DNA of 64,000 nt, taken from positions 33,084,895 through 33,148,894 of the forward strand of contig CM046311.1 of the NCBI GenBank assembly GCA_025267735.1, given 5' to 3'. Below, in pieces: positions 24,136 to 35,722 of this stretch. A program made the translations under genes and the position numbers. Source of the DNA: Mactra quadrangularis (taxonomy: Eukaryota > Mollusca > Bivalvia > Venerida > Mactridae). Positions within the stretch are counted from its first letter, which is position 1, and each line of letters starts with the position of its first letter. The notes below the pieces were generated by a model. It did no database searches. It was not told where the DNA came from and worked only from the letters and a program-made list of their open reading frames with translations.

Positions 24136-24741
24136 TAGCCTAAGAATTGATTATTTTACAAATAACGCTTAACTATAAATGTGTTTCCTTAAAAAAAACA
24201 GAGACGTGCTAATCTTTTTTCAAGTTAATATTTCTATATTATACAATCCCATATGTAACATAGAACATGTATAACATAAAAAGATATATACGTGCTAATC
24301 TAATGAACTCAATTTTGAAACTTCAAAGGAGTTCTAATATCACTAATGCATTCTTTAATAACATATCATTCTGCAGCATTCATTTAATTGACCATATATT
24401 CAGTTCAGTTATGATTCTACATTCGATTTAATCTCCTTTGCGGTTGAATTGTTTAAAAATAGGCAAATAACACTGATTTAATCTTAGAACTTTTAAAGAA
24501 ACGCACTTTACCAAATACACTCGGGTCATTTTCTTATAATTAAGGATTAAACTATTTCGAAGTTAAAAATACACACCAAGAGTTATATATCGTGTTTATT
24601 CCCTATAAAACACCCGGATAATATAAAAATAAACAAGGCATAAAATATGTTTACATAGCCTTAGGTGCTTACGAAATTACGGCAAGTACTTACTTGCATT
24701 ACCGTGACGCACTTCGTCTGTGGATCGCCTGGCCTATGTAG
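24136..24741. other. Intron 1, unassigned
   Basis: AT-rich sequence between the minisatellite and the poly-C TIR element. Nothing recognised. Confidence 0.4.
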
Positions 24742-24747
24742 CATAAG

Positions 24748-25045
24748 CATAGGCGGATCCAGCGTGGGGAAGAGGGTCAGGGAGGTCCAGATCTCCCCCT
24801 GGAAGTTCCGAAATGTACCTGTTCATTAGTATATTTCTTGACTGTAAGTCATTTTTAAGTAGCATGAAGCAATTTTTCTCGGTGCTTAACATAGATTAAT
24901 TAGTTATGTAGTTTTTTATTATTGGTATGTTGCATTATTCTGCAAAATGTGTATAAAGTGGTTGTGCTTCGAAAGTTTGGACCCCCCCCCCCCCTAGAAA
25001 AGGTTCGGACCCCCCCCCTCTAGAATAAATCCTGGATCCGCCCCT
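24748..25045. mobile_element. Short TIR element with poly-C tracts
   Basis: About 298 bp with ends AGGCGGATCCAG and CTGGATCCGCCCCT and a direct CATAAG flank at 24742-24747 and 25046-25051. The right half has two runs of nine to fourteen C's around TTCGGACC. Non-coding; a MITE-like element within intron 1 of gene A, about 210 bp below the signal-peptide exon. Confidence 0.7.
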
Positions 25046-25256
25046 CATAAGTTCAACATCCACGAGTCCTCCCGAAAATTATTCATTTAGTAAACGGTCG
25101 AGGAGATCCAAATGCACAATTTTACAGTTAAAAAAGTGTATTTCCCTTTTATTTTGATATAATGGAACATAACACGGACAAATATCTATCAAGTCGGTTG
25201 GCAGCAAGTCTTGTTTTTGAAAAAACCTAGACAATAGAGAAAACTAATTTACTTAC

Positions 25257-25296
25257 CTACTAAAAGATGTAATAAAATAAAGACAATTATCCTCAT
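25257..25296 (-). CDS. Gene A exon 1: signal peptide
   Basis: The ATG at 25294-25296 opens MRIIVFILLHLLV and then half a Gly codon, followed by GTAAGT, the best donor in the gene. This is a short basic-hydrophobic secretion signal ending in phase 1, exactly what the phase-1 CCP exon at 21003-21203 needs. Joined, the protein starts MRIIVFILLHLLVGVRGFCD, with likely cleavage just before the first CCP. The promoter and 5' UTR above 25296 could not be defined. Confidence 0.78.
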
Positions 25297-27424
25297 TATA
25301 AAATGCACTTCCACAAATCTATCAGCGACACCTCTTAATACACACGTCTTAGTTCAACAGAAACTCAACTGATTTTATCATAATTATAAACACTTGTTTA
25401 CAAGTATGAATCGGATTCTTGTTGAAAAAACTCGAGTTGAAAATTACAACAGAAGTGCAACGTTCGTTTAGGCTTAAATATGTGAAAGATATACTAGGAG
25501 AGTTGTCGAATATGTTAGATATTATATTACTGAGGTACATTAACCGCTACGAGTATCATATACGTTGTATTTAACATTCTGGCAGTTCCTGGAGCATATC
25601 TAACTTGAACTGCAACTCAATGATAAACTATATAGCATCAGGCATTTTATATAACAGGGATTTGTAACGATAAGTAAATGAAATAGATTTTCATCAAATT
25701 TCACAGTCGTCGCTATTATTTCGGTCAATACGGAAAAGAAGTATAACAAGTTTAAATAAAGATATTCACATGAAAGTTTGTACCAGTACCATTCAAATTG
25801 ACATAAATGTTAGGAAAAATGCGTTTCTAGATGATTTTGAGATAAATTACGCTCTCAGACTGCTTCACAAAATAATGCATTTTCCCGACAACCTGACATT
25901 TTTAGCCCCATAGTCGTATTTTCGGTCATAATTGCAACAATGTTTGTAAAAAATTCCGAAACATTCACAAGTTGCATAGAAGACATGTACAAAAACATAA
26001 ATCAAGTTTTTAAACTCTGGAGTTAATTGTTCAGTCTTCTTCAGCCTTTTATAGACAGTGACGATCGAGAAAAATTCAAAAAGCCCTTCGTTACAAATCC
26101 CTGTTATAAAGAGTTCCTGATAGCATGTAGATCATTATAAGACTAAATAATGGATTTGAAATTATCCAAATATATAGCCTATTGAAAGACGTCTTTATCA
26201 TTATTATTACACACAAACGAAACTGAAATGATCAGCTTATTAAATGATATACTGGACATTGTATACGATAAAATGACATCACATCTGTGGTTCAAAGGTA
26301 TTAGTTCACAGATTTGGATAACATTTTCTGTAATTTCAAAATACCAGTCAGTATCTGTAATTGTGTCAAATAATAATTCTCAATATTTGAAGACAAATTT
26401 ACATAAAAATTGCAAGAAATATACAATAAAAGTCATCAACAATGCACTAAAATTGTTTCTACCGTGACATTCGGGGTAGACTTTTGTTACTTGAAACATC
26501 ATCATTTGTGGTTGTACGTCCATTTGCACTAAAATTGTCACTATCAAAACACTAATTTCTTGCTTTAACAAATGTTTCCACAAAATTTAGATAATTTCAG
26601 AAAAAGTTTATTTAAGCTGAAATCTGTGAATGAGTACCTTTAAAGAATGAGTTATGCAATTGATTATCATTGAACTTCGACTTAATCCGTGCGCCCCACA
26701 TTTGACCTGCACGGTCCCGAATCAAAAGCTCTATATATACATGTATATATAGTGATCAGGGACCGTGCCGGCCGCCTGTGGTGCACCCTTTCGTAAAATG
26801 TAAAAAAGACTGAACCTGGATGCATCAAAACATCATCAATCCACCGTTAAGTGTTTCGTCTTGTCTTTCGTATTGGACACGATAAAGGTCGTATTCCGAA
26901 TAGTTAAATTCAGGTCAATATCCGTAAACAGATAACCAATAGACTGTTGTCTAAATTATCGAATGGGCGAACGGAGCATTTTAGATAGGGTTTAAATCAG
27001 ATTGATTGATGACTTTGTATAACATTTAAATAGTGGTGTTTTGGTTGGACCGGGGTCTAATTGCCATTTGTTAAAAGTTAGGCACGAATTCAGTACTTCA
27101 CTGCTTCGATATCATTATCTTGTCCTATCTCGCAGAGAGTAATTCGGGAAACACGCACCTGCTCTGGTTGCGTTTTTATTTTTGTAAAACAGGATCTGAT
27201 CTTTAGATATATTTGTGTCAGTATAAGACTTCATCACTCAAAACCAGACATTTGTATTTTCTCATTAGTAAATGTATACTTTTATTCCCAATCTTTATTT
27301 TGCGAACTTCAACGTAGGTCTAGTTAGAAACTTCTTATTTATGACATAAAAACTTTGTTATATAGCCAAGAATGTTTCAATATATATTTTACATATAAAA
27401 TAAATAATAATAACAAAAAGTATA
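25297..27424. other. Region upstream of gene A
   Basis: No exon or known repeat recognised apart from the hairpin at 26689-26787. The gene A promoter should lie in the first part; no confident TATA or initiator call is possible. Confidence 0.4.
26689..26787. repeat. Long imperfect hairpin with a perfect 22-bp palindrome
   Basis: GCACGGTCCC (26709-26718) pairs with GGGACCGTGC (26759-26768). Between them, 26731-26752 is a perfect 22-bp palindrome of alternating TA with a central ACATGT. The outer GTGCGCCCCACA/TGTGGTGCAC arms pair imperfectly. It is probably the body of a foldback element. Confidence 0.7.
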
Positions 27425-27612
27425 ATAATAATAATAATAATCATCATCATTATCATCATCATCATTATCATCATCATCATCATCATTATCATCTTCATCA
27501 CCATCATTATCACCATCATCATCACTTTCATCATCATCACCACTATCACCATCATCATCGCCAACACCATCACCACCACCATCGTCATCATCATCATCAT
27601 CATCATCATAAC
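27425..27612. repeat. ATC/TCA trinucleotide microsatellite
   Basis: About 190 bp of ATC repeats with scattered substitutions, bordered by AAT repeats. The poly-His and poly-Met open frames across it are artefacts. Confidence 0.95.
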
Positions 27613-28589
27613 AAGAACAAGAACAATAATAAATTCAACTTCATTGTACTATGTTACCACAATATCACATCTTTTCTTGTTTTTAAATTTCAACTTACAA
27701 ATGTACTCGAATGTTTCATATCCTTGTATCTTGTACCTTGAACAAATTATAATTGACCTTTATTAGGACGTTTGGAAAATTTCTACCGGTGACGTTTCCA
27801 ACGCACATTGCAAAACAGATGTTAAAAATAAACAATATTTCTTAGAAACACGAATGATAATTTTTGTTCTTTGAATTGGAGCATAAACAGATCAAGTACA
27901 TGTGTACGTGATATCAAAAGATTTTATGTTTGTTTCGAAATTCAAGATATCTTATCATGAAATAATCTAATTGAGGGTGTATGGCTAAATTGCAACTTCA
28001 ATTATGGCGACTTTTATATTTTCGAAATCAATTTGAGCGTCTTTTTTTCGGAACTAACAATCGAATACTTTATGCTGATAAGCCCAACGTATTTTATTGG
28101 AATTTATCCTCACATCACAGAATTATTATATAATACACTTAACAACTTTTCACACATTTAGCCTGCAGATAATTTCAACGGTTGTTAAAATATTTTAACG
28201 AAATTTCGTGAGTTAACTATACCTTTCATATGACACTAAATACGTCAATATACACCGTGCACTTACCGACTTCCAAGATGCACGTGCATTTCGTGCTTTT
28301 TACTTATATGAGCCAAACGGTTTACATTTACATGTGTATTTTGACGACATCCATAGCAATTTACACTTAGAAAGAACATTTAAACTTTCGCATGTCGTAA
28401 GTATGAAACAAAAAAAGTTGAAAGAAAGAGATCAAGCTATCTGAATGATACACGCTGGCTCATCAGTAAGAGAGGTAAATTGAATTGAATTGCTATCTCA
28501 TGTCTTGCTCACATCATATTCATCACTGAGACATTATAAGAATAGCTGCAATGCAAGAACCTCCAACAATCGTGAAAAATTGGAACCAT
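27613..28589. other. Intergenic, unassigned
   Basis: AT-rich; nothing recognised. Confidence 0.4.
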
Positions 28590-28812
28590 TTTTCAGGTTG
28601 CCCATACTTTCAAGCGTATCCCTTTGACTGTGATGAAAATTTTGAGAACTTTGAGGAAACCGGAATTGTTAAAGACCTGTGACGGCAGAGAAGACGTCGT
28701 ATGGCAAGAATGGTCAATGAAACCACAGGATATCATTCAGAACTACATAATCTCAATGCAAGCAATGTGTCTTGCAGTTATACGAGCTGAAGGTGGCCAT
28801 ACGCGTTATTGA
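28590..28812 (+). pseudogene. Internally deleted Tc1-type transposase relic
   Basis: The 3' end encodes QNYIISMQAMCLAVIRAEGG then HTRY and a stop, matching the usual C-terminus of Tc1-type transposases. About 100 bp earlier, in another frame, NFENFEETGIVKDL then RQRRRR resembles the end of the N-terminal helix-turn-helix region. The DDE core is missing, so this is a deletion derivative. Confidence 0.65.
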
Positions 28813-29189
28813 TGTGAATTTGTACTTTGTTGGTGCCAATATTGTTACTGCTTATAAGAAGTCAGTTAGTTTTCAATTTATTCTTCTTCTATACTATTTG
28901 ATAAACATTTTCTACAAATTTTATATCAATAGCTTACATATCTACCCAGTTGTGTCCAAATATATAGATGTATACGGAATCTCCCGAGTGGTTTTCTGAC
29001 GTAAAACAACAAATAATCAAGCCAAATAAATAATCTCACGTTTGAGCAATAAAGATAATAAGTGATTAAATTGTTTATTGTTAACCAACGAACTGGATAT
29101 CAATTTTAAAGAAATTCTTTCTCAGATAACGGAAAGTTAAGGTTAAATTCCTACAATGCCATTTTGCAGTCAGTAATATACATTTTATA
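28813..29189. other. Intergenic, unassigned
   Basis: AT-rich; no coding or repeat signal recognised. Confidence 0.4.
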
Positions 29190-30929
29190 TAGTCCTGCAG
29201 TAAAATGCCATATTTTAGGTGAACCGTGCACTTGAGTCCCCACAAAGTGTTTTTGCAGTTTCTAATGCAATAAACTTTCTGCAATAAACAGTTATGCAAT
29301 AAACATTTATACAAAATCTAGTTATCAAACATGCATGCAAGGTCTCATTGTCATATTTATGATTCTGAAAAGTTGAAAAGCAACAAATATTATTTAACAT
29401 GCTAGCAATAGATTTATGTATACGACATTCCTTAATGCTGGCATTATTATTATATATGTATATACATGCCTAGAACGTTCTATCTTATCTTGAGTAAATT
29501 AACTAGTGGAAACTATGAGCAAATGTATAAAGTTGACACATGTAGTTTCATGAATTTCTTTCCACAGTGAACAATGTTGAGAGGTCAAATCTGCACGAAA
29601 ATAAGTAAGACTTTCCAGCTACTACTATTGCCATGAAGTACATGTATATCAATCAAATAGATGCTTAAATTATGTCAATGACACTGACAGGATGTTTTTA
29701 TGATAAGGAAACGCTTTTGAATTCAGTAGCTTTAATTTTACAATCAATTTTACGATGTACTATTCAAATAAATTTTTTGTTCTTCCTTTTTTGGTTCTGG
29801 CATAAAGGCACACCACTTCAAAATGTTATATTGAGCTGCTGAAAGCACCCATGTGCGTAGGTCACACGGTAATAAGTAACACATTATAAACATTCATTTT
29901 ATATTAATACATTGATTAGGTGTTGTACATATGAATGGTCTCATAATGTGGACATTCTGGACATTAAAATCCAACCGAACATAAATCGGGTCGCAATTGA
30001 CAGATTACTTGATTCAATCATATTTCTTTTTGAAGTACTAAAATTTGAACAAAAAAAATCACTTGAAAACAGTTCATTTGAAAAACCTAATTTGCATACA
30101 TTTGCATATGCAAATCATCTGATCATGCTGAATGTGGTATCATATGATAGCTAGACCCTACAAACATGGATGCAGACACATATTTTAAAATCTTATCATG
30201 ATTGGTTATCGTGTAATTAGCGAAAAACGGAATTTCGATTATGGCGGACCAAATTTGTATAATATGCTAATTGTTCAAGGATGACTGGATGTCATCACTA
30301 AATTTCTTAGTCAGCTCTGCTCCAAGGTATAGAAGCTGAATCAAAATTATGAAGGCATTAACAGAATGCTAGACAATGGCATAAATATTCATGACACCAT
30401 GTTATGTTCGAGGCAAAATCCTACAAGTTTTTACGTAATTTGAATATTTTGCATATCTTTAAAGCATCATTAACTGATTTAATGTAATTATTTGATATAT
30501 TTGTATTTAATTTATATACAAAATTAGCATAAAATAAACATATTTTACTCAAAAGCTTAATTTTAAAACTACAGACGTTGATTTGTATAGCAAAACCGAA
30601 TATTGTGTTTCGTAAAATACCTAATTTGCATAAATTTGCACATCTAAATGATCAGATCAAGCTGATATTAGTATCATGTGATAGACAGACCCTGAAATCA
30701 TGGGTATGGATACATATTTTAAATTTGTATCTAAGTTAGTTATTGGGTTATTAGCGAAAAACGGAATTTCTATAATTTTCGGATTTAATTTGCATATTAT
30801 GCAAATTGCTCAAGGATGACAGGGTGTCATTATTCGGATTCTTATTCAGCACCTTTCAAAGATATAGAAACTGCAAAAAAACTTTGTGGGGACTCAAGTG
30901 CACGGTTCACCTCATATACTGCAGGACTA
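29190..30929. mobile_element. 1.7 kb non-autonomous TIR element
   Basis: The left end begins TAGTCCTGCAGTA and contains GGTGAACCGTGCACTTGAGT (29218-29237). The right end is its inverse, ending TACTGCAGGACTA at 30929. The arms match over about 60 bp with small differences. The interior holds two diverged direct repeats, about 30080-30330 and 30615-30870. No transposase seen. Target duplication unresolved (TA possible). Confidence 0.7.
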
Positions 30930-31078
30930 ATAGGAAAATCATGATTCATAAATGATATGATTAATGACGTCATGTTTATCACTTCGTGTGAATAAGATAA
31001 TTAGACAATTTATAAAATTGTATGCTGTTGATAAATTAGTCAGGAATGAAAACTTTTAATGAAATTTAATTATTATCT

Positions 31079-32725
31079 CTCTTTGATACGATGATCCTGA
31101 ATTTTACATTTCTGGCTCAAAAATCCCTGTTGTAAATGAAGCTAATTTTTTAGGCGTTACATTTGATAAAAAACTCTCTTTTATACCACACTTAAAGTCT
31201 CTAAAAACAAAATGTATTAAAGCTTTAAATCTACTTAAAGTACTTTCACATACTGATTGGGGATCTGATTCCCAAACATTACTTAAATTATACAGAAGTC
31301 TTGTTTGTTCAAAACTAGATTATGGGTCAATTGTGTATGGATCAGCACGTAAATCGTACTTGCAAATGCTTGATACAATACATAACCAGGGTTTACGTAT
31401 CGCCCTTGGTGCATTTAAAACTTCACCTGTTGAAAGACTTTATGTTGAAGCTAACGAGCCATCATTAAAATTACAAATCGACAAAAGCTTTCATTACAAT
31501 ACGCAACTCGAATATATTCTAACAATATCAACCCGGCGCGAAAAGTTGTTTTAAACCAAATTACATTGATAAATTTGACAACAAACCAAACGAAATTAAA
31601 CCATTTGGCCTGCGCGTTAAAAACGACTTAGAAATGCTTAATATTAACACTTCTACCGTTTTACAGAACTTTGATGAAAATGTCCCTCCTTGGACCTACA
31701 ACATATCAAACGTTAATATTGACTTGTCAAACTTTCGTTAATCTGTTACCAGCCCAGAGGCCTTCAAATCGGAATTCGTAAACATCTTAGTAAAATATAA
31801 AGATTGTACACATTTATTTACTGACGGCTCAAAAGATGGTAACAAAGTTGGTTGCGCTGCATATGGAAATTCTTTTGTTGCAAGAATGCGACTGCCTGAC
31901 CTGGCATCCATATTTACCGCTGAAGTCAAAGCAATAGATCTTGCTTTAACATACATATCAAATAGTATTAATAACAATTTTATCATTTTTTCAGATTCTC
32001 TATCTGTATTATTGGCCATAAAAAATCGTAGTTCAGACAATGTTCTTATCAAAAGTATCGAATTAAAATAACATGAAATTTTAAAATCTAAAACAGTACA
32101 CCTCTGCTGGATACCAAGCCATATTGGTATACAAGGAAATGAAAAAGTTGATATTTTAGCTAAAGAATCTTTAAACATTCAACCAGTAGATATAAAATTA
32201 CCAAGCAGTGACTAAAAATGTTCAATAAACACGTTAATTAAATCAAATTGGCAAACAATGTAGAACAATGCATATTTTAATAAATTACATGACATAAAGC
32301 CAACCCTTAATTCATCTTCGTCAATTATATTTTCTAATCGCCGAGATCAAATAGTGATTTCGCGATGTAGAATTGGTCATACCAGATTAACACATTCATA
32401 CCTTTTCAAAAGAGAGGAAGCACCTAAATGTATACCCTGTGACGAACATTTCAATGTAAAACATGTTCTCCTTGACTGTCAGGATCTTAAAGACATCCGT
32501 GACAAACATTTTAAAGTTAACTCACTCAAAGAACTTTTTGAGTCTGTACCATCATATGCGATACTTAACTTTTTGAAGGAAATAAATGTATATAATAAGA
32601 TTTAAAGCATTACATCATTAGTTTCGTTTGAATTAATAGTATCATTGATTGCTTTCGGCTCGATATGACCTTTTTGTGTTGGTGCGCCGTAAAACCCAAA
32701 CAAACAAACAAACTCTTTGATACGA
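31079..32725 (+). mobile_element. 5'-truncated LINE with RNase H (family 1), copy 2, with TSD
   Basis: Bounded by a perfect 13-bp duplication CTCTTTGATACGA at 31079-31091 and 32713-32725; the element is 31092-32712. It carries the end of the reverse transcriptase/connection region (FLGVTFDKKLSFIPHL, SKLDYGSIVYGSARKS, NQGLRIALGAFKTSPVERLY), RNase H (FIIFSDSLSVLLAIKNRSS, CWIPSHIGI) and a C-x2-C-x7-H-x4-C knuckle near the end. The 3' end is CGCCGTAAAACCCAAACAAA plus more CAAA. Several stops and a frameshift near 31552 make it dead. It is the best-preserved of three copies. Confidence 0.92.
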
Positions 32726-32868
32726 ACAAATAATAATTTTTATAAGTTCATAGTAAATATAATTAAAAATCTGTCATGGCAATAACATTTGAAATGCAAT
32801 GAATAATTAGCTACCTGTTTCCAGAGATATTTTTTATTGTCATAAACATATTTTTGTATTATGGTTAC

Positions 32869-33185
32869 TGTGCGTAAAACTTGACCCCAACCAGACCTTT
32901 ATGCAAGAATATTCATTACATTGAATACGAATGTAGTTGTGATATAACTACTCAATATAACTTAACACCAGTTCGTTTCTACTAACTTTATTACTACGTG
33001 TACCTTGGTCATACTGACATCGAGCAGCGATATTAATGCTCGATTACTCCGTGGCCGTGAGGATTATGTGTTAAAATCGCTGCTGAAGTCTAGAATAGAC
33101 GTTGTACTGATTTTCGTCAGGATATGTGTAAGATAATTATTAGATGCAAATGTGAAAGGTCTGATCGGGGTCAAACTTTACGTAC
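32869..33185. mobile_element. MITE-like inverted-repeat element
   Basis: The left arm GTGCGTAAAACTTGACCCC (32870-32888) followed by AACCAGACCTTT is mirrored by the right arm 33154-33184, about 31 bp with five or so mismatches. About 317 bp, non-coding. Confidence 0.65.
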
Positions 33186-33345
33186 AATATTCTAGCTTTA
33201 ATATCAAAAGAAATATTTTGAAAACAGTAAAGCAGTGTTCTGATAATAACAAACTAAATGTGTATTGTCATACAGCAGTAAAAGATGATGAGTTTATGTA
33301 AACAAAAGTCAACCTCGTAAGTAATATTAAAGATGAATGAAGTGC

Positions 33346-33614
33346 AACCTGGGTCGATAGCGCAGTTGTAGCGCGCAGGTATTGGGGATCTCGTGTCCCG
33401 AAGGTGGTACGGGTTCGAATCCCGACGGGAGGTTCTACACTTTTATGACAATAATTCCTTCATTGATTAGATAATATGGAGAAGTGTCCGGACTTGTGAA
33501 AAGGTAGGCAAGTACTGTTTAAAGATAAGGGTACAGGAAAGCTAGGTTCGGTGCGCTGGACGCTGTAAAATGACCCAAATTGTATTTACACGGCGTTAAA
33601 CCCAGTAAAAAAAC
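33346..33614 (+). mobile_element. SINE family 1, near full length
   Basis: tRNA-like head (GGGTCGATAGCGCAGTTG, then GGTTCGAATCCC), family body with ATTAGATAATATGGAGAAG, and the complete tail ACACGGCGTTAAACCC. Flanks GAATGAAGTGC (33335-33345) and GAATTAAGTGC (33615-33625) form an 11-bp duplication with one mismatch. Confidence 0.88.
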
Positions 33615-33625
33615 GAATTAAGTGC

Positions 33626-34029
33626 TTTTTTTAACTCACTGACTTTTTAATCTATACTTAACATGCTATAGTTTTTTGTCTTTCAATGTATTAAGAAATC
33701 AATTCCTTCAAACATTAAGTTGAATTACATAGTTACACTGTAAGGTAAGTTATATTAAATAAAAAATTAATGAAATCTGTGGGCGAGAAGCTTTATTCCG
33801 TTAAAGTGCTTTTATTCTTGTAAAAACGCTTACATTTTAGTATCAGTTGTAAAACAGGATACATGTACGTAAGGTGACCAATAATAGAAACTATACAAAC
33901 CATGGATGGATCTACATTATTTTGTTTGTGTTAGAGCCTTTTTCCATGGGAAGCATCCAAAAATCCCCTTGATTAAAAGGCTACCATGCATGTTAAAATT
34001 TCGAAGACAATAGACATGCATCTGTTGGT
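33626..34029. other. Intergenic, unassigned
   Basis: AT-rich spacer between two oppositely oriented family 1 SINEs. Nothing recognised. Confidence 0.4.
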
Positions 34030-34298
34030 TTTTTATTGGGTTTAACGCCGTGTCAACACAAATTTAGTCATTTAACGGCGTCCAACGCATCTACTGTAAC
34101 TTAGCTTTCCCTGACTCTTCTCTAAAATCTTAGAAACTTTCCATTTATTTTATCAATGGAGGAAAATAACATTATATTGTCAAATTTTCATAGAATGGTA
34201 TAACCTTCACGGGTGGGATTCGAACCCGTATCCCCTTCGGGACACGAGATTTCAAATCCCGGCGCGCTACCAACTGCGCTACCGACCCAGGACCTGCC
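34030..34298 (-). mobile_element. SINE family 1, full length, inverted
   Basis: Reverse complement of the 33346-33614 layout: tail GGGTTTAACGCCGTGTC on the left and tRNA-like head (GGTAGCGCAGTTGGTAGCGC) on the right. The head-to-tail structure is complete. With the previous copy it forms a widely spaced inverted pair. Confidence 0.85.
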
Positions 34299-35266
34299 TT
34301 GGTAAATTGTTATAAATTCTAAGAATACCCATCTAGTTTCTTGGAAAAACAATGTACTTGTAGTTAAACATTCGACCTCAGTAATATAACTCCCTCTTCA
34401 GGTTTAAAACAATTATCTACTTCATATCGCAAGCATAAGTGGGAAACTTAAACTTTGTGTTGTAAAATTGGTCTCTCAAAAATAATGACGATAATTAACG
34501 AAAGAATTCCACATTATTCAATATTCTAACATTATCGCGTGCGCTTAACACGTGCAAATCTACCAATATCCATCTATTAATCGACTCCTCCCATTACCCC
34601 GCAACAAAAACATAATGTATATGATACAAGCAATTTGTAAAATGCATGAATTTAAAGACGTTTTGTAGAGTGCCTGGCCATTTTTGGCATTTTGTTAATT
34701 GACAAATAATTCCCAGGCATTTTACAAAATGCCTAAAATGTTAGCTTAATATTTTGCACATTGCCTAAATGTAGTTTAAGGTCAAGACATGTGAGGTTGC
34801 ATTTCTTCGAATAAGTTATGTTTGCCCTTGTTAACATAAGAAAGGTTGTCCTTTTTTCTTGTAATAATAATCCGAAGGGATTTCGCCAAAAGGCTTAAGT
34901 TAAACTATCGACGAAAATGTCTGACCTGTTTAAGGGACAAAAGTTTTTTGTCACTTCAAAATCAATTCATCAAAAGGAAGTTGTTGTTAGCCGGAAAAAA
35001 GTGTGACATGGAGCATACGCATTGTTTGAGATTGTCTGGTGTCCTCAATTGGAATGCTTTTAAATATTGAAGAATGTCTTTGCAATGCTTTTTCCTTTGA
35101 AAACTATGCAAAAATCAATGGATCTACTTTCTTTGCTCGCGAAAACTGGTTAAACGGGTAGGTAACGGCTTTTGAAGAATGAAACTATGGATGTTTTTAA
35201 GGAAGGAAACATTCATTATTATATGGTTTTAGGTATCTAACATCCCTGGGTCATACTGTAATATGC
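34299..35266. other. Intergenic, unassigned
   Basis: No exon or known element recognised. The word GCATTTTACAAAATGC forms a small local palindrome near 34716-34731. Confidence 0.4.
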
Positions 35267-35276
35267 CATTGAACGT

Positions 35277-35588
35277 AGCCGCCCGGCTAGCTCAATTGGT
35301 AGCACGCAAGTCTACTGATCGAAGGGTCGTGAGTTCGATTCCCGGGCGGGGCATACTTTCGTAGAGCTTGGTCATGAAATTATTTCCTCGGCCATTCTCC
35401 ATCCTACCAATGATTTTTCATTATGTAGGGTTGTTGTCAGTCGCTGACGAAAGTATGTGCTCAGTAGTTGGTTAACAGCTAAATCCAGAGATTTAGCCTT
35501 TCCAGGAGGAGTAAGTTGGTTGACTGACCGCCGTTATATGACCTATAATTGTGATGCTACGGCGTTAAACCCAACAGACAAACAAAGT
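35277..35588 (+). mobile_element. SINE family 2, full length
   Basis: tRNA-like head (GGCTAGCTCAATTGGTAGCA, then GAGTTCGATTCCCGGGCGGG), body, and tail ACGGCGTTAAACCCAACAGA plus CAAA. Perfect 10-bp duplication CATTGAACGT at 35267-35276 and 35589-35598. Other copies: 13110-13500, 43800-44012, 44938-45242. Confidence 0.9.
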
Positions 35589-35722
35589 CATTGAACGTGA
35601 GAAATTTTTTATTTACTGCAAAAGATTTTATTTAGTGGTATGTAACCTTTAGGAGAAAACATCGTCAGCAAAATTTAAGATTTGAAATATATTTGACACG
35701 CTCTTACTTGTCTTCTTGTATA

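Noticed and set aside
27355..27741. Long His-rich open frame
   Set aside because: It is the translation of an ATC trinucleotide microsatellite; the opposite strand gives poly-Met. No codon or splice support.
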